Assembly: GCF_001889025.1 (NCBI RefSeq)
Contig: NZ_CP018154.1
Span: 228,501 to 292,500 of the forward strand
Source: Sphingorhabdus lutea
GTDB lineage: Bacteria; Pseudomonadota; Alphaproteobacteria; Sphingomonadales; Sphingomonadaceae
Direction of reading: 5' to 3'
DNA length: 64,000 bases
Part shown: positions 27,321 to 37,239 of the stretch, piece by piece
How the letters are laid out: the number at the start of each line of letters is the position of its first letter
How positions within the stretch are numbered: position 1 is the first letter of the stretch
The notes under the pieces: generated by a model
The model's input: the letters and a program-made list of their open reading frames with translations, nothing else
The model's database searches: none
Told to the model about the DNA's origin: nothing
Program-made: the position numbers and the translations under genes

Positions 27321-28901
27321 ATGAGTAAGCCAGCCGAAATGGCAGATGTTGCGATAATTGGTGCAGGGCCGGCGGGCCTGACTGCGGGATATTTATTGTC
27401 CAAAAAAGGATATAAAGTCACCATTATTGAAAAAGATCCCGAATATGTTGGCGGGATAAGCCGCACGGTAAAATATGAAGGTTTTCGTTTTGATATTGGC
27501 GGGCATCGTTTTTTTTCAAAATCAAAAGAAGTGGTCGATTTATGGAATGAAATTTTGCCCGATGATTTTATTCAGCGCCCAAGGATGAGCCGCATTTATT
27601 ATGAAGGCAAATTTTACAGCTATCCCTTGCGTGCGTTTGAGGCTTTATTTAACCTTGGCATATGGCGTTCAAGCCTATGTATGTTAAGTTATTTGCGGTG
27701 GAAACTATTTCCCAATAAAAATATCCGCAGTTTCGAAGATTGGACCGTCAATCAATTTGGATATAAGCTTTATTCCATATTTTTCAAAACCTATACCGAA
27801 AAAGTATGGGGCATGCCATGCGATGAAATGTCCGCCGATTGGGCCGCGCAGCGGATTAAGGGCCTGTCGCTATGGAGCGCGGTGGTCGATGGATTAAAAC
27901 GATCAATGGGGCTGAATAAAAAACCCAATGACGGCATGGAAACCAAGACATTATTGGAAACATTTCGTTATCCGCGCCTTGGTCCTGGTATGATGTGGGA
28001 TGCCGCGCGTGATAAAATTGTCGCCGCTGGAAACCATGTTATTATGGGTCATGCCATGGATAAATTGGCCAAAGATGGCGATGGTAATTGGCAATTAAGC
28101 ACAACAAAGGCCGATGGCAGTGCAGGCATTACCATATCGGCGAAACATGTGATTAGCAGCGCCCCAATGCGCGAATTATCGGCGCGCATTACACCTTTGC
28201 CCAAAACAGATATTAACGCAAAAAAACTACGCTATCGTGATTTCTTAACCGTGGCATTGATGATTAAATCCGAAGATTTATTCCCCGATAATTGGATTTA
28301 TATCCATGACAGCAAGGTGCAGGTAGGGCGCGTGCAAAATTTCCGCAGCTGGTCTCCTGAAATGGTGCCGGATCAAAGCATTGCCTGTGTCGGCCTTGAA
28401 TATTTTTGTTTTGAAGGCGATGGGCTTTGGTCATCCAGCGATGCCGATTTGATCGAATTGGCCAAGAAAGAAATGGCGATTTTGGGGCTTTGCAACCCGC
28501 AAGATGTGGTCGGCGGCGCAGTGGTGCGTCAGGAAAAAGCATATCCCGTCTATGATGATGAATATGCCCAAAATGTGGAAAATATGCGCGCCGAATTAGA
28601 AAACACCTATCCCACTTTGCACATGATTGGCCGTAACGGGATGCACCGTTATAATAACCAAGATCATGCCATGATGACTGCCATGTTGACGGTGGAAAAT
28701 ATTGATGCGGGCAAAAGAGTGTTTAATATTTGGAATGTCAATGAAGATGCCGAATATCATGAATCGGGTGATGAGGGCGAACAAGAGGCATTGAAAAAAA
28801 TGACCGATGGTCAAAAGGCCGCCCTGCAGTCCGAACGTGAAGTGCCCCGCGCCATCAACAAGGATTTGGACGTAAAAGGACAAATGGACAAAGCGTCTTA
28901 A
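27321..28901 (+). CDS. FAD-dependent oxidoreductase, UDP-galactopyranose mutase/HemY-like
   Basis: A 526-residue flavoprotein of the NAD(P)/FAD-dependent amine-oxidase superfamily (COG1232-like). It has the FAD motif [21 protein letters not shown] at the N-terminus, [22 protein letters not shown] next, and a C-terminal [14 protein letters not shown] segment. AAGGA lies 6 nt before the ATG at 27321. The protein resembles a group encoded with polyprenyl-phosphate-sugar genes rather than protoporphyrinogen oxidase proper. GtrA follows 4 bp downstream. A role in modifying a lipid-linked sugar is inference; the substrate is unknown. Confidence 0.8.
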   Translation: MSKPAEMADVAIIGAGPAGLTAGYLLSKKGYKVTIIEKDPEYVGGISRTVKYEGFRFDIGGHRFFSKSKEVVDLWNEILPDDFIQRPRMSRIYYEGKFYSYPLRAFEALFNLGIWRSSLCMLSYLRWKLFPNKNIRSFEDWTVNQFGYKLYSIFFKTYTEKVWGMPCDEMSADWAAQRIKGLSLWSAVVDGLKRSMGLNKKPNDGMETKTLLETFRYPRLGPGMMWDAARDKIVAAGNHVIMGHAMDKLAKDGDGNWQLSTTKADGSAGITISAKHVISSAPMRELSARITPLPKTDINAKKLRYRDFLTVALMIKSEDLFPDNWIYIHDSKVQVGRVQNFRSWSPEMVPDQSIACVGLEYFCFEGDGLWSSSDADLIELAKKEMAILGLCNPQDVVGGAVVRQEKAYPVYDDEYAQNVENMRAELENTYPTLHMIGRNGMHRYNNQDHAMMTAMLTVENIDAGKRVFNIWNVNEDAEYHESGDEGEQEALKKMTDGQKAALQSEREVPRAINKDLDVKGQMDKAS

Positions 28902-28905
28902 TATT

Positions 28906-29337
28906 ATGAATTTTATTAAGGCTCTTTGGTCACGATTTACCTTTACCCGTTATTTGGCCGCCAGTGTCATTGCCCTTGCCTTTGACACGGCGGTTTATTC
29001 ATCCTTGTTAATGGTGGCGGACGATCCCTTAATATTATCTATTTTGGGCATAATCACGCCCTCTCTTGCCTCTGCAATTGGGTATATTGTCGGCATTATT
29101 GTCCATTGGATTATCAGCACAAATATTGTCTTTGTGGGTAAAGTGGCAGAGGGCAGCAAAATGGCCGTTCAGGGCACATTATTTTTGGCCACGGCGTTAA
29201 TGGGCCTTGCCATAACCGTTGGCATTGTTTCATTATTTCATGGATTTGGTGCAAATCCCCTATTGGCAAAGGCTGTTGCTGTTATTGCCAGTTTCATTGC
29301 CGTATATTATAGCCGCAAATTAGGGGTATTTAAATGA
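28906..29337 (+). CDS. GtrA family membrane protein
   Basis: A 143-residue protein with four predicted helices and the GtrA-family pattern (RYLAASVIALAFDTAVYSSL, HWIISTNIVF, AVAVIASFIAVYYSRKLGVF). GtrA proteins are proposed to flip polyprenyl-phosphate-linked sugars across the inner membrane. It lies 4 bp after the FAD oxidoreductase and overlaps the next gene by 4 bp (ATGA), placing it inside one operon. Confidence 0.88.
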   Translation: MNFIKALWSRFTFTRYLAASVIALAFDTAVYSSLLMVADDPLILSILGIITPSLASAIGYIVGIIVHWIISTNIVFVGKVAEGSKMAVQGTLFLATALMGLAITVGIVSLFHGFGANPLLAKAVAVIASFIAVYYSRKLGVFK

Positions 29338-30698
29338 CGGGCAAGGCGATGGGCTCTAAATTATTTTCAATAGATAGGGCAGATTTTGGCCGCTTTGCCA
29401 ATTGGTGCCTAATCTGGCTTTTCATGGCCAATATTGGTTTTATGGCATTATGGTTTGTGGGTGCGCCGCTGCGTCCATGGGAAATTTTATATGGCGGTTT
29501 GGCAGGTTTAATCGCCAAATATTTGCCGCGCATTTTGCGTTATATAATTTTTATTGGCGTGGTAACATGGTCTTGCCTGAAATTTATTGGCGGTTTGTTC
29601 AACCTGACCATTGAATCATTATTATATTCGGTGCAATTTTTTGCCGAAATTGACCCATCAGATTCCATCGAATATATTTTAGCGGGCTTTTTTACGTTTA
29701 TCATCTTAATTTTTGTATGGAAATTGATGAAACGCGATACAAATTTCAAGAACCCGCTTTTAATCATTGCGGCGGCGGGATTAACATTCGCCCTTTCCCA
29801 ATTTGATATTTATATGGGCAAGGATATGCGCGGCCATTATTTCCGCAGTCCCGATGCAGGGGCCGAATTTGCCTCCGCCCGTATGAATAGCGGATTTGCA
29901 AATGCCCCCGATGGCAAACGACATTTATTGCTGATTGTCGTGGAATCATTGGGTCAACCGGCCGATAATGATGAAATTAAACGTAAATTATTTGGGCAGT
30001 TAAAAAACAACCCCGCCATTGCCGCGCGTTTTGAATTAAAACAAGGCATCGCTCCTTATTATAACAGTACCACGTCGGGCGAAATAAGGGAGCTTTGCGG
30101 CCGTTGGGGCGATTATTATTCATTGCTCAATAATAAAATCACCCTAGATAAAAATTGCCTGCCCTATCAATTGACGCAAAAGGGGTATCAAACCCACGCC
30201 CTGCATAGTTTCAATGGTCGTTTTTTCAAACGCGCCATTTGGTATCCCAAAACTGGTTTCCAACAGGTGGAATTTGGTGATAAATTGATAAAAAGAGGCG
30301 CGGAAATGTGCGGCGGTGTTTTCCCCGGTGCATGTGACCGCGATGTGCCGCCCATGATTGGCGATATTTTGCGCAAAGCGGACAAGCCAACATTCCTATA
30401 TTGGTTGTCGCTCAATACCCATTTGCCCGTGCCCACGGGTAAAAATTTGCGCGTGGAAAATTGTGAAAAAAGCTCCGCCATATTGAAGGAGAAATTCCCC
30501 ATGATTTGCCGCCAATTTGCGATATTTGATCAAATTGAGGCGGGACTTGTCGCGCAAATCATTGCAAAGGATTTCCCCGCAACCGATATTTTAATTGTCG
30601 GCGACCATATGCCGCCATTTTTTGATAAGCATAACCGCACCCAATTTGATCCCGCCCATGTGCCATGGCTTTACCTTCGTTGGAAAAACGGCCAATAA
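29334..30698 (+). CDS. Alkaline-phosphatase-superfamily membrane transferase (sulfatase-like)
   Basis: A 454-residue protein with four N-terminal membrane helices (to about residue 165) and a periplasmic sulfatase/LTA-synthase-like domain. Seen motifs are LLIVVESLGQ (first metal-binding strand), YYNSTTSGEIRELCGRWGDY with the probable Thr nucleophile, LSLNTHLPV and ILIVGDHMPPFF with the Asp-His metal ligands. The arrangement matches phosphoethanolamine or phosphoglycerol transferases that decorate surface glycans. The start overlaps the GtrA stop by 4 bp. The transferred group and the acceptor are unknown. Confidence 0.82.
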   Translation: MTGKAMGSKLFSIDRADFGRFANWCLIWLFMANIGFMALWFVGAPLRPWEILYGGLAGLIAKYLPRILRYIIFIGVVTWSCLKFIGGLFNLTIESLLYSVQFFAEIDPSDSIEYILAGFFTFIILIFVWKLMKRDTNFKNPLLIIAAAGLTFALSQFDIYMGKDMRGHYFRSPDAGAEFASARMNSGFANAPDGKRHLLLIVVESLGQPADNDEIKRKLFGQLKNNPAIAARFELKQGIAPYYNSTTSGEIRELCGRWGDYYSLLNNKITLDKNCLPYQLTQKGYQTHALHSFNGRFFKRAIWYPKTGFQQVEFGDKLIKRGAEMCGGVFPGACDRDVPPMIGDILRKADKPTFLYWLSLNTHLPVPTGKNLRVENCEKSSAILKEKFPMICRQFAIFDQIEAGLVAQIIAKDFPATDILIVGDHMPPFFDKHNRTQFDPAHVPWLYLRWKNGQ

Positions 30699-30704
30699 TA
30701 ATTT

Positions 30705-32513
30705 ATGGACAATATGGCGCGCGATAAACAAGGCTGGATCAGGCAATATGGCAGTTATCTGCTCACCTGGCTTATTGGTTGTGCGGTTATCATCTATTTT
30801 AAACAGCCTAGTTTAAGCCCGTGGGATAGCTTTGATCCTGATGATCGCCTGCGCCTCGTGCAAATTCGTGATTTTTTGGCGGGTCAAAGCTGGTTCGATA
30901 ATAGCCAATATCGCATGAACCCGCCCGATGGTGCGCCCATGCATTGGTCGCGCTTAATTGAAATACCCTATTATCTGCTAACCTATATTTTAACCCCTTT
31001 ATTTGGACAGGTAAAGGCGCTGGCCATTGCCACCATCATCGTGCCGTTAAGCCTTTTGGGGATTATGAGCTGGAATATGGGGCAAATTGTGCGGCAATTG
31101 GGTGGGGGTTTATTGGCCCGTCATTTGGCGATGATTATCCCTTTTACCCTGACCGCGATTTTTGAACAATTTTCGCCAATGCGGATTGACCATCATGGTT
31201 GGCAAATCATGCTGTCCATTATCGCATTATATCTTTTGATGCGGGAAAAAGAGGGGTTATACGCATTTGGGGCTGGTATATTATTGGCATGTGCCCTGCA
31301 TATCTCGCTTGAATCGCTGGTCATGTCGGCGGCATTTTTTGGCTGGCTTGGCATCAGATGGATTGCCGGTTTTGCCGATGAACGGCGCATCAAACAATCC
31401 ATTGCTGGATTGGCGGTGGGTTCGGCCACTTTATACCTTGTCGCGACCAATCCTGCACAATATCTTATTCCCTATTGTGATGCAATTTCGCCGCCATATT
31501 TGGCCGCATTGGGCGCGGCGGCGATTATCATGTTGATTGGCACATCGTTAAAGCCTCAAAAATGGTGGGTAAGATTATTTATCGCAGCATTGGCGGGGGG
31601 CAGTGCCATTGCCCTTATCTATCTTATCTCTCCCATTTGCACAAAGGGTGCTTTTTCTCAACTTGACCCATTGGTTTACCGATATTGGTATTTGAACATC
31701 AATGAAGGGCTGCCGATTTGGAATCAGAAATTTGATGGGGCGGCGCTGCGCATTACCCCGCCATTATTGATGATGATTGCCTTAATCGCGATATTATTGA
31801 AACAAAGACAGCATATTTCGCGGCAATATCTGTGCTATGGATATTTTTTGCTCACCTCGCTCTTGCTTGCCTGTTTGGTTTGGCGCGGTGTCGCCTTGGC
31901 CAATGCGATTGCAGTGCCGTTCATCGCGCTTACCATCGAAAAATTATTTAATCTTTGGCGGCGCGAAAAATCCATTGCCAAAAGAATGGCCGCCATTGGC
32001 GCGATATTGGCCATTTTATTGGCCGGCCCATTACTGGTTGAGATGAAAGACTCTTTCAAGGCTGCACCCAAAATGACCAATGGGCAAATTGCGGCGAATA
32101 AAGAAAAAATTGATTTAAAGAAATGCAACTCTCCACGGTCCATCATGACATTGGATATTTTGATTAAAAAACCGTCCCTAATGCTTTCTTCGTTTAATTT
32201 GGGACCATCCATATTATTGCAGACCAGGCATAGCGTGTTGGCCAGCAGCCATCACCGCAATGATAAAGCAATGCATGATCAGCTTGAAATATTTCGCCAA
32301 CCTGCGGCTGTCTCCGCCAAATTTATCAAAAAACATAATATTGATTATATTATAATTTGTAAGGGGGATGGAGAGTTTCGGCTTTACCGTAAAATTGCCC
32401 CAAATGGGTTGGGCAATAATTTGGTAAATGGTAAATTACCCCCCTATATTGATAGGGTAGAGGTGAATGAAGATGGCCTGCAAATATTCCATATAAACCG
32501 CAAATATTTGTAA
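30705..32513 (+). CDS. GT-C-like polytopic membrane glycosyltransferase
   Basis: A 602-residue protein with about twelve helices and a soluble C-terminal part from about residue 450. The first loop carries FDPDDRLRLVQIRDFLAGQSW and YRMNPPDGAPMHWSRLI, an acidic motif pattern typical of GT-C enzymes that use polyprenyl-phosphate sugars. It is 6 bp after the transferase gene and ends the operon. It probably adds a sugar delivered by the GtrA protein to a surface polymer or protein. Family assignment is by pattern only. Confidence 0.7.
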   Translation: MDNMARDKQGWIRQYGSYLLTWLIGCAVIIYFKQPSLSPWDSFDPDDRLRLVQIRDFLAGQSWFDNSQYRMNPPDGAPMHWSRLIEIPYYLLTYILTPLFGQVKALAIATIIVPLSLLGIMSWNMGQIVRQLGGGLLARHLAMIIPFTLTAIFEQFSPMRIDHHGWQIMLSIIALYLLMREKEGLYAFGAGILLACALHISLESLVMSAAFFGWLGIRWIAGFADERRIKQSIAGLAVGSATLYLVATNPAQYLIPYCDAISPPYLAALGAAAIIMLIGTSLKPQKWWVRLFIAALAGGSAIALIYLISPICTKGAFSQLDPLVYRYWYLNINEGLPIWNQKFDGAALRITPPLLMMIALIAILLKQRQHISRQYLCYGYFLLTSLLLACLVWRGVALANAIAVPFIALTIEKLFNLWRREKSIAKRMAAIGAILAILLAGPLLVEMKDSFKAAPKMTNGQIAANKEKIDLKKCNSPRSIMTLDILIKKPSLMLSSFNLGPSILLQTRHSVLASSHHRNDKAMHDQLEIFRQPAAVSAKFIKKHNIDYIIICKGDGEFRLYRKIAPNGLGNNLVNGKLPPYIDRVEVNEDGLQIFHINRKYL

Positions 32514-32566
32514 GCTGCCGCTTCCATGCTATGCTTGCCTAATATGATAAGATGGAGGGCGGATAT

Positions 32567-32938
32567 ATGGCAAAAATAACGGGATTGGGCGGGATTTTTT
32601 ATGTCGCCAAAAATGTTGAAGAAACCAAAAAATGGTATGCCGATATTTTGGGCATTGGCGGTGATTACGGCCCAATGTTAAAATGGAGCGAAGAAAAGGG
32701 CGACCGCCCCTATAGCTTAATTTCATTTTTTGGCGATAATGAATATATCAAACCAGGAAAAAGCGATTTTATGATAAATCTTCGCGTCGATAATCTGGAC
32801 GAATTTGTCGCCATGTTGGTGGACAAAAAAGTCAAAATTGAGGGCCAGGTCGATGAAGGATATGGTAAATTCGCATGGATATTGGACCCCAATGGAATAA
32901 AGATTGAGCTGTGGCAACAGGTTGAGGCAGCCGAATAA
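32567..32938 (+). CDS. VOC family protein (glyoxalase/dioxygenase fold)
   Basis: A 123-residue protein with a duplicated beta-alpha-beta-beta-beta pattern. It starts with GLGGIFYVAKNVEETKKWYADILGI and ends with FAWILDPNGIKIELWQ, the usual VOC signatures with a terminal metal-ligand Glu. The ATG at 32567 is chosen because GGAGGGCGG lies just upstream. Substrate unknown. Confidence 0.85.
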   Translation: MAKITGLGGIFYVAKNVEETKKWYADILGIGGDYGPMLKWSEEKGDRPYSLISFFGDNEYIKPGKSDFMINLRVDNLDEFVAMLVDKKVKIEGQVDEGYGKFAWILDPNGIKIELWQQVEAAE

Positions 32939-32956
32939 TCATCATCTGTTGAATAA

Positions 32957-32981
32957 GTAAAGGGTGATAAAGCCCCTTTAC
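32957..32981. other. Inverted repeat between convergent VOC and msrB genes
   Basis: GTAAAGGG and CCCTTTAC pair around a 9-nt loop. It lies between two converging genes and may act as a weak bidirectional terminator, but no T-run follows. Confidence 0.4.
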
Positions 32982-32996
32982 CCCTGTGATTATTCT

Positions 32997-33494
32997 TTAA
33001 GCTGCGATAAATTTCATCGCCGCGCCATTCATGCAATATCTTTTACCCGTGGGCTTTGGTCCATCGTCAAATACATGTCCCAAATGGCCACCGCAACGTG
33101 CGCAATGCACCTCTGTTCGGGGCAGGCCAATGCTATAATCGGTTTTTGTCGCCACCTTGCCCGATATGGGCCGGATAAAGCTGGGCCAGCCTGTGCCGCT
33201 GTCATATTTATCATTGGAACGGTAAATTTGCTGGCTGCACCCCGCACACACATAGGTCCCTTTGCGTTTTTCATTGTTCAGCGGGCTGGAAAAGGCGCGC
33301 TCTGTTTCTTCCTGACGCAGCACATCATATTGCGCGCGGCTTAAATCACGCCGCCATGCCGCGTCGCTTTTTTGATAGGGGAAGGCCGGCTTTGCCGCCG
33401 CCTGATTATTCCGAAAAATGCCAAAGCCGAAAAAAGCCCCAGTGGCAAGCAAGATTGATCCTCCTGCGATAATATTTCGGCGGTGTATCTGCAT
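32997..33494 (-). CDS. msrB: Peptide-methionine (R)-S-oxide reductase, exported
   Basis: Reduces methionine-R-sulfoxide in proteins. The 165-residue protein has the two zinc CxxC pairs (CAGC, CARC), WPSF, GHVFDDGPKPTGKRYCMNG and the catalytic Cys in RYCMN. The N-terminus has HRRNIIAGGSILLATGAFF, a twin-Arg-like or membrane-anchor signal, so it probably works in the periplasm. The ATG at 33494 has AAGGA 7 nt upstream; an ATG at 33515 is less supported. Confidence 0.92.
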   Translation of the reverse strand: MQIHRRNIIAGGSILLATGAFFGFGIFRNNQAAAKPAFPYQKSDAAWRRDLSRAQYDVLRQEETERAFSSPLNNEKRKGTYVCAGCSQQIYRSNDKYDSGTGWPSFIRPISGKVATKTDYSIGLPRTEVHCARCGGHLGHVFDDGPKPTGKRYCMNGAAMKFIAA

Positions 33495-33603
33495 TTCTTG
33501 TTCCTTCATGTTCAATAATACGCTTCAACCCCCCATTTGGTTACAAAATAGCTGCGCATTTGTGAACATTTGCTGAAAAGAAAAGCATGGCCTTCCCAAT
33601 GGC

Positions 33604-34884
33604 TTAATATGTCGATAATTTGACCATCATTTTACGATATCCATGGACAAAACATGCCGCCACCCGTTCGGGTTCTTCCACCACATTAACCCGCAGGCGC
33701 CTTTTGGCCATTTCCTCCAACAATATACGGATTTGCAATTCGGCCAAACGTGCCCCCACGCAGCGATGTATGCCATAGCCAAAGGATAAATGCCGGCGCG
33801 CATTTTGCCTATCCACGATTAACTTATCCGCATTTTCAAAAATGCTTTCATCTCGATTGGCGGATAAATACCACATCACCACCTTATCCCCCGCCTTTAT
33901 CGGCGCGCCGAATAAATTATGATCCTGTAATGCGGTGCGGCGCATATGGGCCAATGGGGTTTGCCAGCGTATAATCTCGCTCACCGCATTGGGGATTAAG
34001 TCGGGATTTTGTTCCAACTTCTCCCGTTCATCGGGAAATTGGTGCAGGCCATAAACATATCCCGACATGCTGTTCCTTGTCGTATCATTGCCGCCGACAA
34101 TTAACAGGATAAGATTGCCCATATATTCCATCTGATCCATATCCTTCATCGAACTGTGGATCATGCGGGAAATTAAATCGGGCGCTTCGCCCTTATGCAA
34201 TCTTTCATTCCACAGGCGCTGAAAATATGCGCCCATTTCATATATTTTTTCCAATCGCTGCCCGCGCGTCTCCTCATTATGATATAATTCGACATCGCCC
34301 GCCCAATCGGACCACTCAGTCAATTTCCGCCTATCCTCCCACGGAAAATCAAAAATTATCGCCAACATCTGCGTGGTTAGCTCAATTGAAACCTTATCCA
34401 CCCAGTCAAATATTTCATCCATGGGCAGGGCGTCCAAAACCTCGGCCGTTCTTGCACGAATATCGGCGGTCATTCGTTCCATTTCGCCGGGGGTAAAGGC
34501 GGGGGCGACCACGCGTCGTTCCTCGGTATGTTTGGGCCGGTCCATCGCAATGAACATCGGCATGACGACCGCCTCCCCATTGGGCAATGTTTCATCATCG
34601 CGTGGTAATATGGTGATGCCGCCATGTTCATATGATGATGAATAAATGTCGGGCAATGCCTCCACATGCTGAATCACCTTTAACGTGGTGATGTTCCAAT
34701 AATCGCCAAATTGGCTGTTGGTGATTTTGTTAATGGGCGCGGTTTCGCGCATTTGCTTAAAAATCGGATGCCATCTATCCTCGGCATAAATTTGGGATAA
34801 GGATACATCCCATTTATGTGGGGCATTATTTATTTCAAAGGGCAGCGTTTCAACCGCCCCCTTTTCTTTTGCAGCTGTGGCCAT
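33604..34884 (-). CDS. Cytochrome P450, CYP153-like
   Basis: A 426-residue soluble P450. It has an I-helix with the oxygen-binding GGNDTTRNS, a K-helix SEIIRWQTP, and the haem loop HLSFGYGIHRCVGARLAELQ with Cys near residue 375. These sequences resemble CYP153 alkane/fatty-acid terminal hydroxylases common in sphingomonads. AGGAG lies 7 nt before the ATG at 34884. No ferredoxin or ferredoxin reductase is adjacent, so electron partners must be encoded elsewhere. Oxidising medium-chain alkanes or related hydrocarbons is the family's typical role; substrate not shown here. Confidence 0.85.
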   Translation of the reverse strand: MATAAKEKGAVETLPFEINNAPHKWDVSLSQIYAEDRWHPIFKQMRETAPINKITNSQFGDYWNITTLKVIQHVEALPDIYSSSYEHGGITILPRDDETLPNGEAVVMPMFIAMDRPKHTEERRVVAPAFTPGEMERMTADIRARTAEVLDALPMDEIFDWVDKVSIELTTQMLAIIFDFPWEDRRKLTEWSDWAGDVELYHNEETRGQRLEKIYEMGAYFQRLWNERLHKGEAPDLISRMIHSSMKDMDQMEYMGNLILLIVGGNDTTRNSMSGYVYGLHQFPDEREKLEQNPDLIPNAVSEIIRWQTPLAHMRRTALQDHNLFGAPIKAGDKVVMWYLSANRDESIFENADKLIVDRQNARRHLSFGYGIHRCVGARLAELQIRILLEEMAKRRLRVNVVEEPERVAACFVHGYRKMMVKLSTY

Positions 34885-34998
34885 TGTCAATCTCCTCATC
34901 TGACAACCTGCCACTACTTACATAAATGTCAATCCCGCCATTTTGCCACAGCTATATTTTGCGGTTAAATGCTTTCATTATCCGATTAAATTTAATTT

Positions 34999-36225
34999 TT
35001 AACGTTGTGGCAACGGGATAAGCCCAAATAATTTGCGGCGTTCATCATCCAATTTTTTGCCGCTGCCCGATTTCATCACATTGCGGCGGAACAAAACCAC
35101 CCCAATGCGCAACACCAAAATGGCGAACATTGCCTGTCCAAATATCGCCACACCATGGTGCCATAATGTTTCATCCTGTGCCGCGCGGGCCAACATGGCA
35201 AAGGGCGAGGTAAAGGGGAAAATTGACGCAAATTGTTCAATCGGTTGGTTGATTTTGGTAACACTATACATCGCCAAAAAGAAAAAGAGGAGCTGCATCA
35301 TTGTGGCGGGCATGGATAGGGTTTGCACCTCCCGCACGGTGGCGGCCATTGACCCAATTCCCAAAAATAATGACCCCAACATTAAATATGCCATGGCAAA
35401 ATATATAATGCCCAAAGTGATAAATAAGGGCCAACCCACCGCCGGTGCAGAGAATGCCGGTAAACCATTGCCAAAAATCTCCATTCCTGCAATCGCCACA
35501 CTAGCCCATACAATTATGCCCAAAGCCGCCATGGCCAACATGGCAAATAATTTGCCCAAAAATACCGAATCTATGGGGATAGATGCTGCCAAAATTTCAA
35601 TAATTTTGTTCGATTTTTCTTCCACCAAATTGGACAAAACCATGCCGGCCAATAACATGGTCAACATGAATAATAATGTTTGGGCTGCCTGTGCGGTTAA
35701 CAGGCGCAATTCCTTGGCATCGCCTGCGCTTTGTTGCACCAAATTCATGGAAATTTGCGGGGCGGCCAGTCGCTGGCTGTTCATCGCCTGTGCGGTTATT
35801 AAACCCATGCTGCCCTTCCACCGTTCCGCCTGCGCGGTTGTTCCGGTTAAAATGGGGGCATCCAAACTGCCCGATAATATGGCCGACAGGCTGGGCTGTT
35901 TATTCGCCAAATAGCTTTTGGGATCTTGTGGATTGCCTTGATTTACGTCCAATATATAAAATTCGGCAAAACGCCCCTCACCCATAATTGCGGTTAATTC
36001 GGCGCGGGCATCCTGTAATTTTGCGCTGTCCACATCATCCATCAACACACCAATGACGGGCACGTCGCGTTCCTGTGCAATTTGTTTGCCCAGCCCGCCT
36101 GCGGCAAATCCGATAAGCAAGGGGAATAATGGCCCAAGCAGGAAGAAAATAAATGCCTTTGAAAAAATAATCGCGGTAAAATCGCGGCGACCAATCACCC
36201 ATGCGGCGCGGATAACTTCCTTCAT
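34999..36225 (-). CDS. ABC-2 type transporter permease, NatB-like
   Basis: A 408-residue membrane subunit. One N-terminal helix (AFIFFLLGPLFPLLIGFAAG) is followed by a large extracytoplasmic domain at about 50-190 and five or more helices clustered at about 190-390, the usual NatB arrangement. The start overlaps the ATPase stop by 4 bp, so they form a pair. Exports an unknown substrate, possibly Na+ or a lipid or drug as in other NatAB-like systems. Confidence 0.85.
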   Translation of the reverse strand: MKEVIRAAWVIGRRDFTAIIFSKAFIFFLLGPLFPLLIGFAAGGLGKQIAQERDVPVIGVLMDDVDSAKLQDARAELTAIMGEGRFAEFYILDVNQGNPQDPKSYLANKQPSLSAILSGSLDAPILTGTTAQAERWKGSMGLITAQAMNSQRLAAPQISMNLVQQSAGDAKELRLLTAQAAQTLLFMLTMLLAGMVLSNLVEEKSNKIIEILAASIPIDSVFLGKLFAMLAMAALGIIVWASVAIAGMEIFGNGLPAFSAPAVGWPLFITLGIIYFAMAYLMLGSLFLGIGSMAATVREVQTLSMPATMMQLLFFFLAMYSVTKINQPIEQFASIFPFTSPFAMLARAAQDETLWHHGVAIFGQAMFAILVLRIGVVLFRRNVMKSGSGKKLDDERRKLFGLIPLPQR

Positions 36226-37184
36226 AATTTTGCCCCTGCCGATAATGTTTGTAATTCGGTTTCATCCACCATTTCATCCATTTGCGCGGCTACCGCCTCT
36301 CCAGCAATGGCAACAAAGGCATCATGTAATCCCGGCCGTTCGATGGACAGGCTTTTTATGCCTGCCTTTCCCTCCACCAATGCAGTTAATAATGGCTCAA
36401 CCCCGCTTTCGGGCAGGGTGAAATGCCACCAATGCCCCTCTGGCTCGCAATTTTGGGGCAAGGCACTGCGCCATGGCCCATCCAAATTTGCCGTTTCCAA
36501 ATGCACCTGCGGGCGCAATCTGTCCCGTGCCTCCTGCACCAATCCGTCAAAGCTAATCTTGCCGCCTGCAATAATGGCGATACGTTCGCATAATCTTTCG
36601 GCATGGGCGATGACATGGGTGGAAAAAATAACCGTCACGCCGCGCTCTGCCTGCGCACGGATCATTTTTTCCAACTTTGCCTGATTCAGCGCATCCAATC
36701 CAGAAAATGGTTCATCCAAAATAATCAATTCCGGTTCATGAACAATCGTGCCCATTAGCTGCACCGTTTGGGCCATGCCCTTTGACAATTGGCGGATTTG
36801 TCGATCGGCGGCATAGCCAAGCCCCGCCTCTTCCAATAATTCGCGCCCCCTTTTGCGGCCTGTGGTCAATGGAAGCCCACGCAAGGCGCCCATAAAGGCG
36901 ATGGTGTCCACCGCCCGCATGGATTGATAGAGACCACGTTCTTCGGGTAAATATCCCACCCGTGCTGATTGGGTTAATGGCCGCGATGCGCCAAATAATT
37001 TACGGCTGCCCTCATCAGGATCAATAATCCCCAATAAAGTGCGCAATAATGTGGTTTTACCCGCGCCATTTGGTCCCAATATGCCAAAAATGCTGCCCTT
37101 TGGTACAATTAAGTCAACACCGTCCACCGCACGAAAGCCATCAAATATTTTGACGATGCCTTTTGCCTCTATTGCATTGACCAT
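36222..37184 (-). CDS. ABC transporter ATP-binding protein, NatA-like
   Basis: A 320-residue ATPase with Walker A (GPNGAGKTT near residue 38), Q-loop region GYLPEERGLY, signature LSKGMAQ near residue 135, Walker B (LIILDEPFSGLD) and H-loop (STHVIAHAE). The signature Lys replaces the usual second Gly, as in many NatA proteins. A C-terminal extension of about 100 residues is typical of the DUF4162 group. Paired with the permease downstream. Confidence 0.9.
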   Translation of the reverse strand: MVNAIEAKGIVKIFDGFRAVDGVDLIVPKGSIFGILGPNGAGKTTLLRTLLGIIDPDEGSRKLFGASRPLTQSARVGYLPEERGLYQSMRAVDTIAFMGALRGLPLTTGRKRGRELLEEAGLGYAADRQIRQLSKGMAQTVQLMGTIVHEPELIILDEPFSGLDALNQAKLEKMIRAQAERGVTVIFSTHVIAHAERLCERIAIIAGGKISFDGLVQEARDRLRPQVHLETANLDGPWRSALPQNCEPEGHWWHFTLPESGVEPLLTALVEGKAGIKSLSIERPGLHDAFVAIAGEAVAAQMDEMVDETELQTLSAGAKL

Positions 37185-37239
37185 TGCTAAAAACGCCTCA
37201 TAGTTTAATCGGTTACTTCTCCTTCTTTATCGGTGAGTG

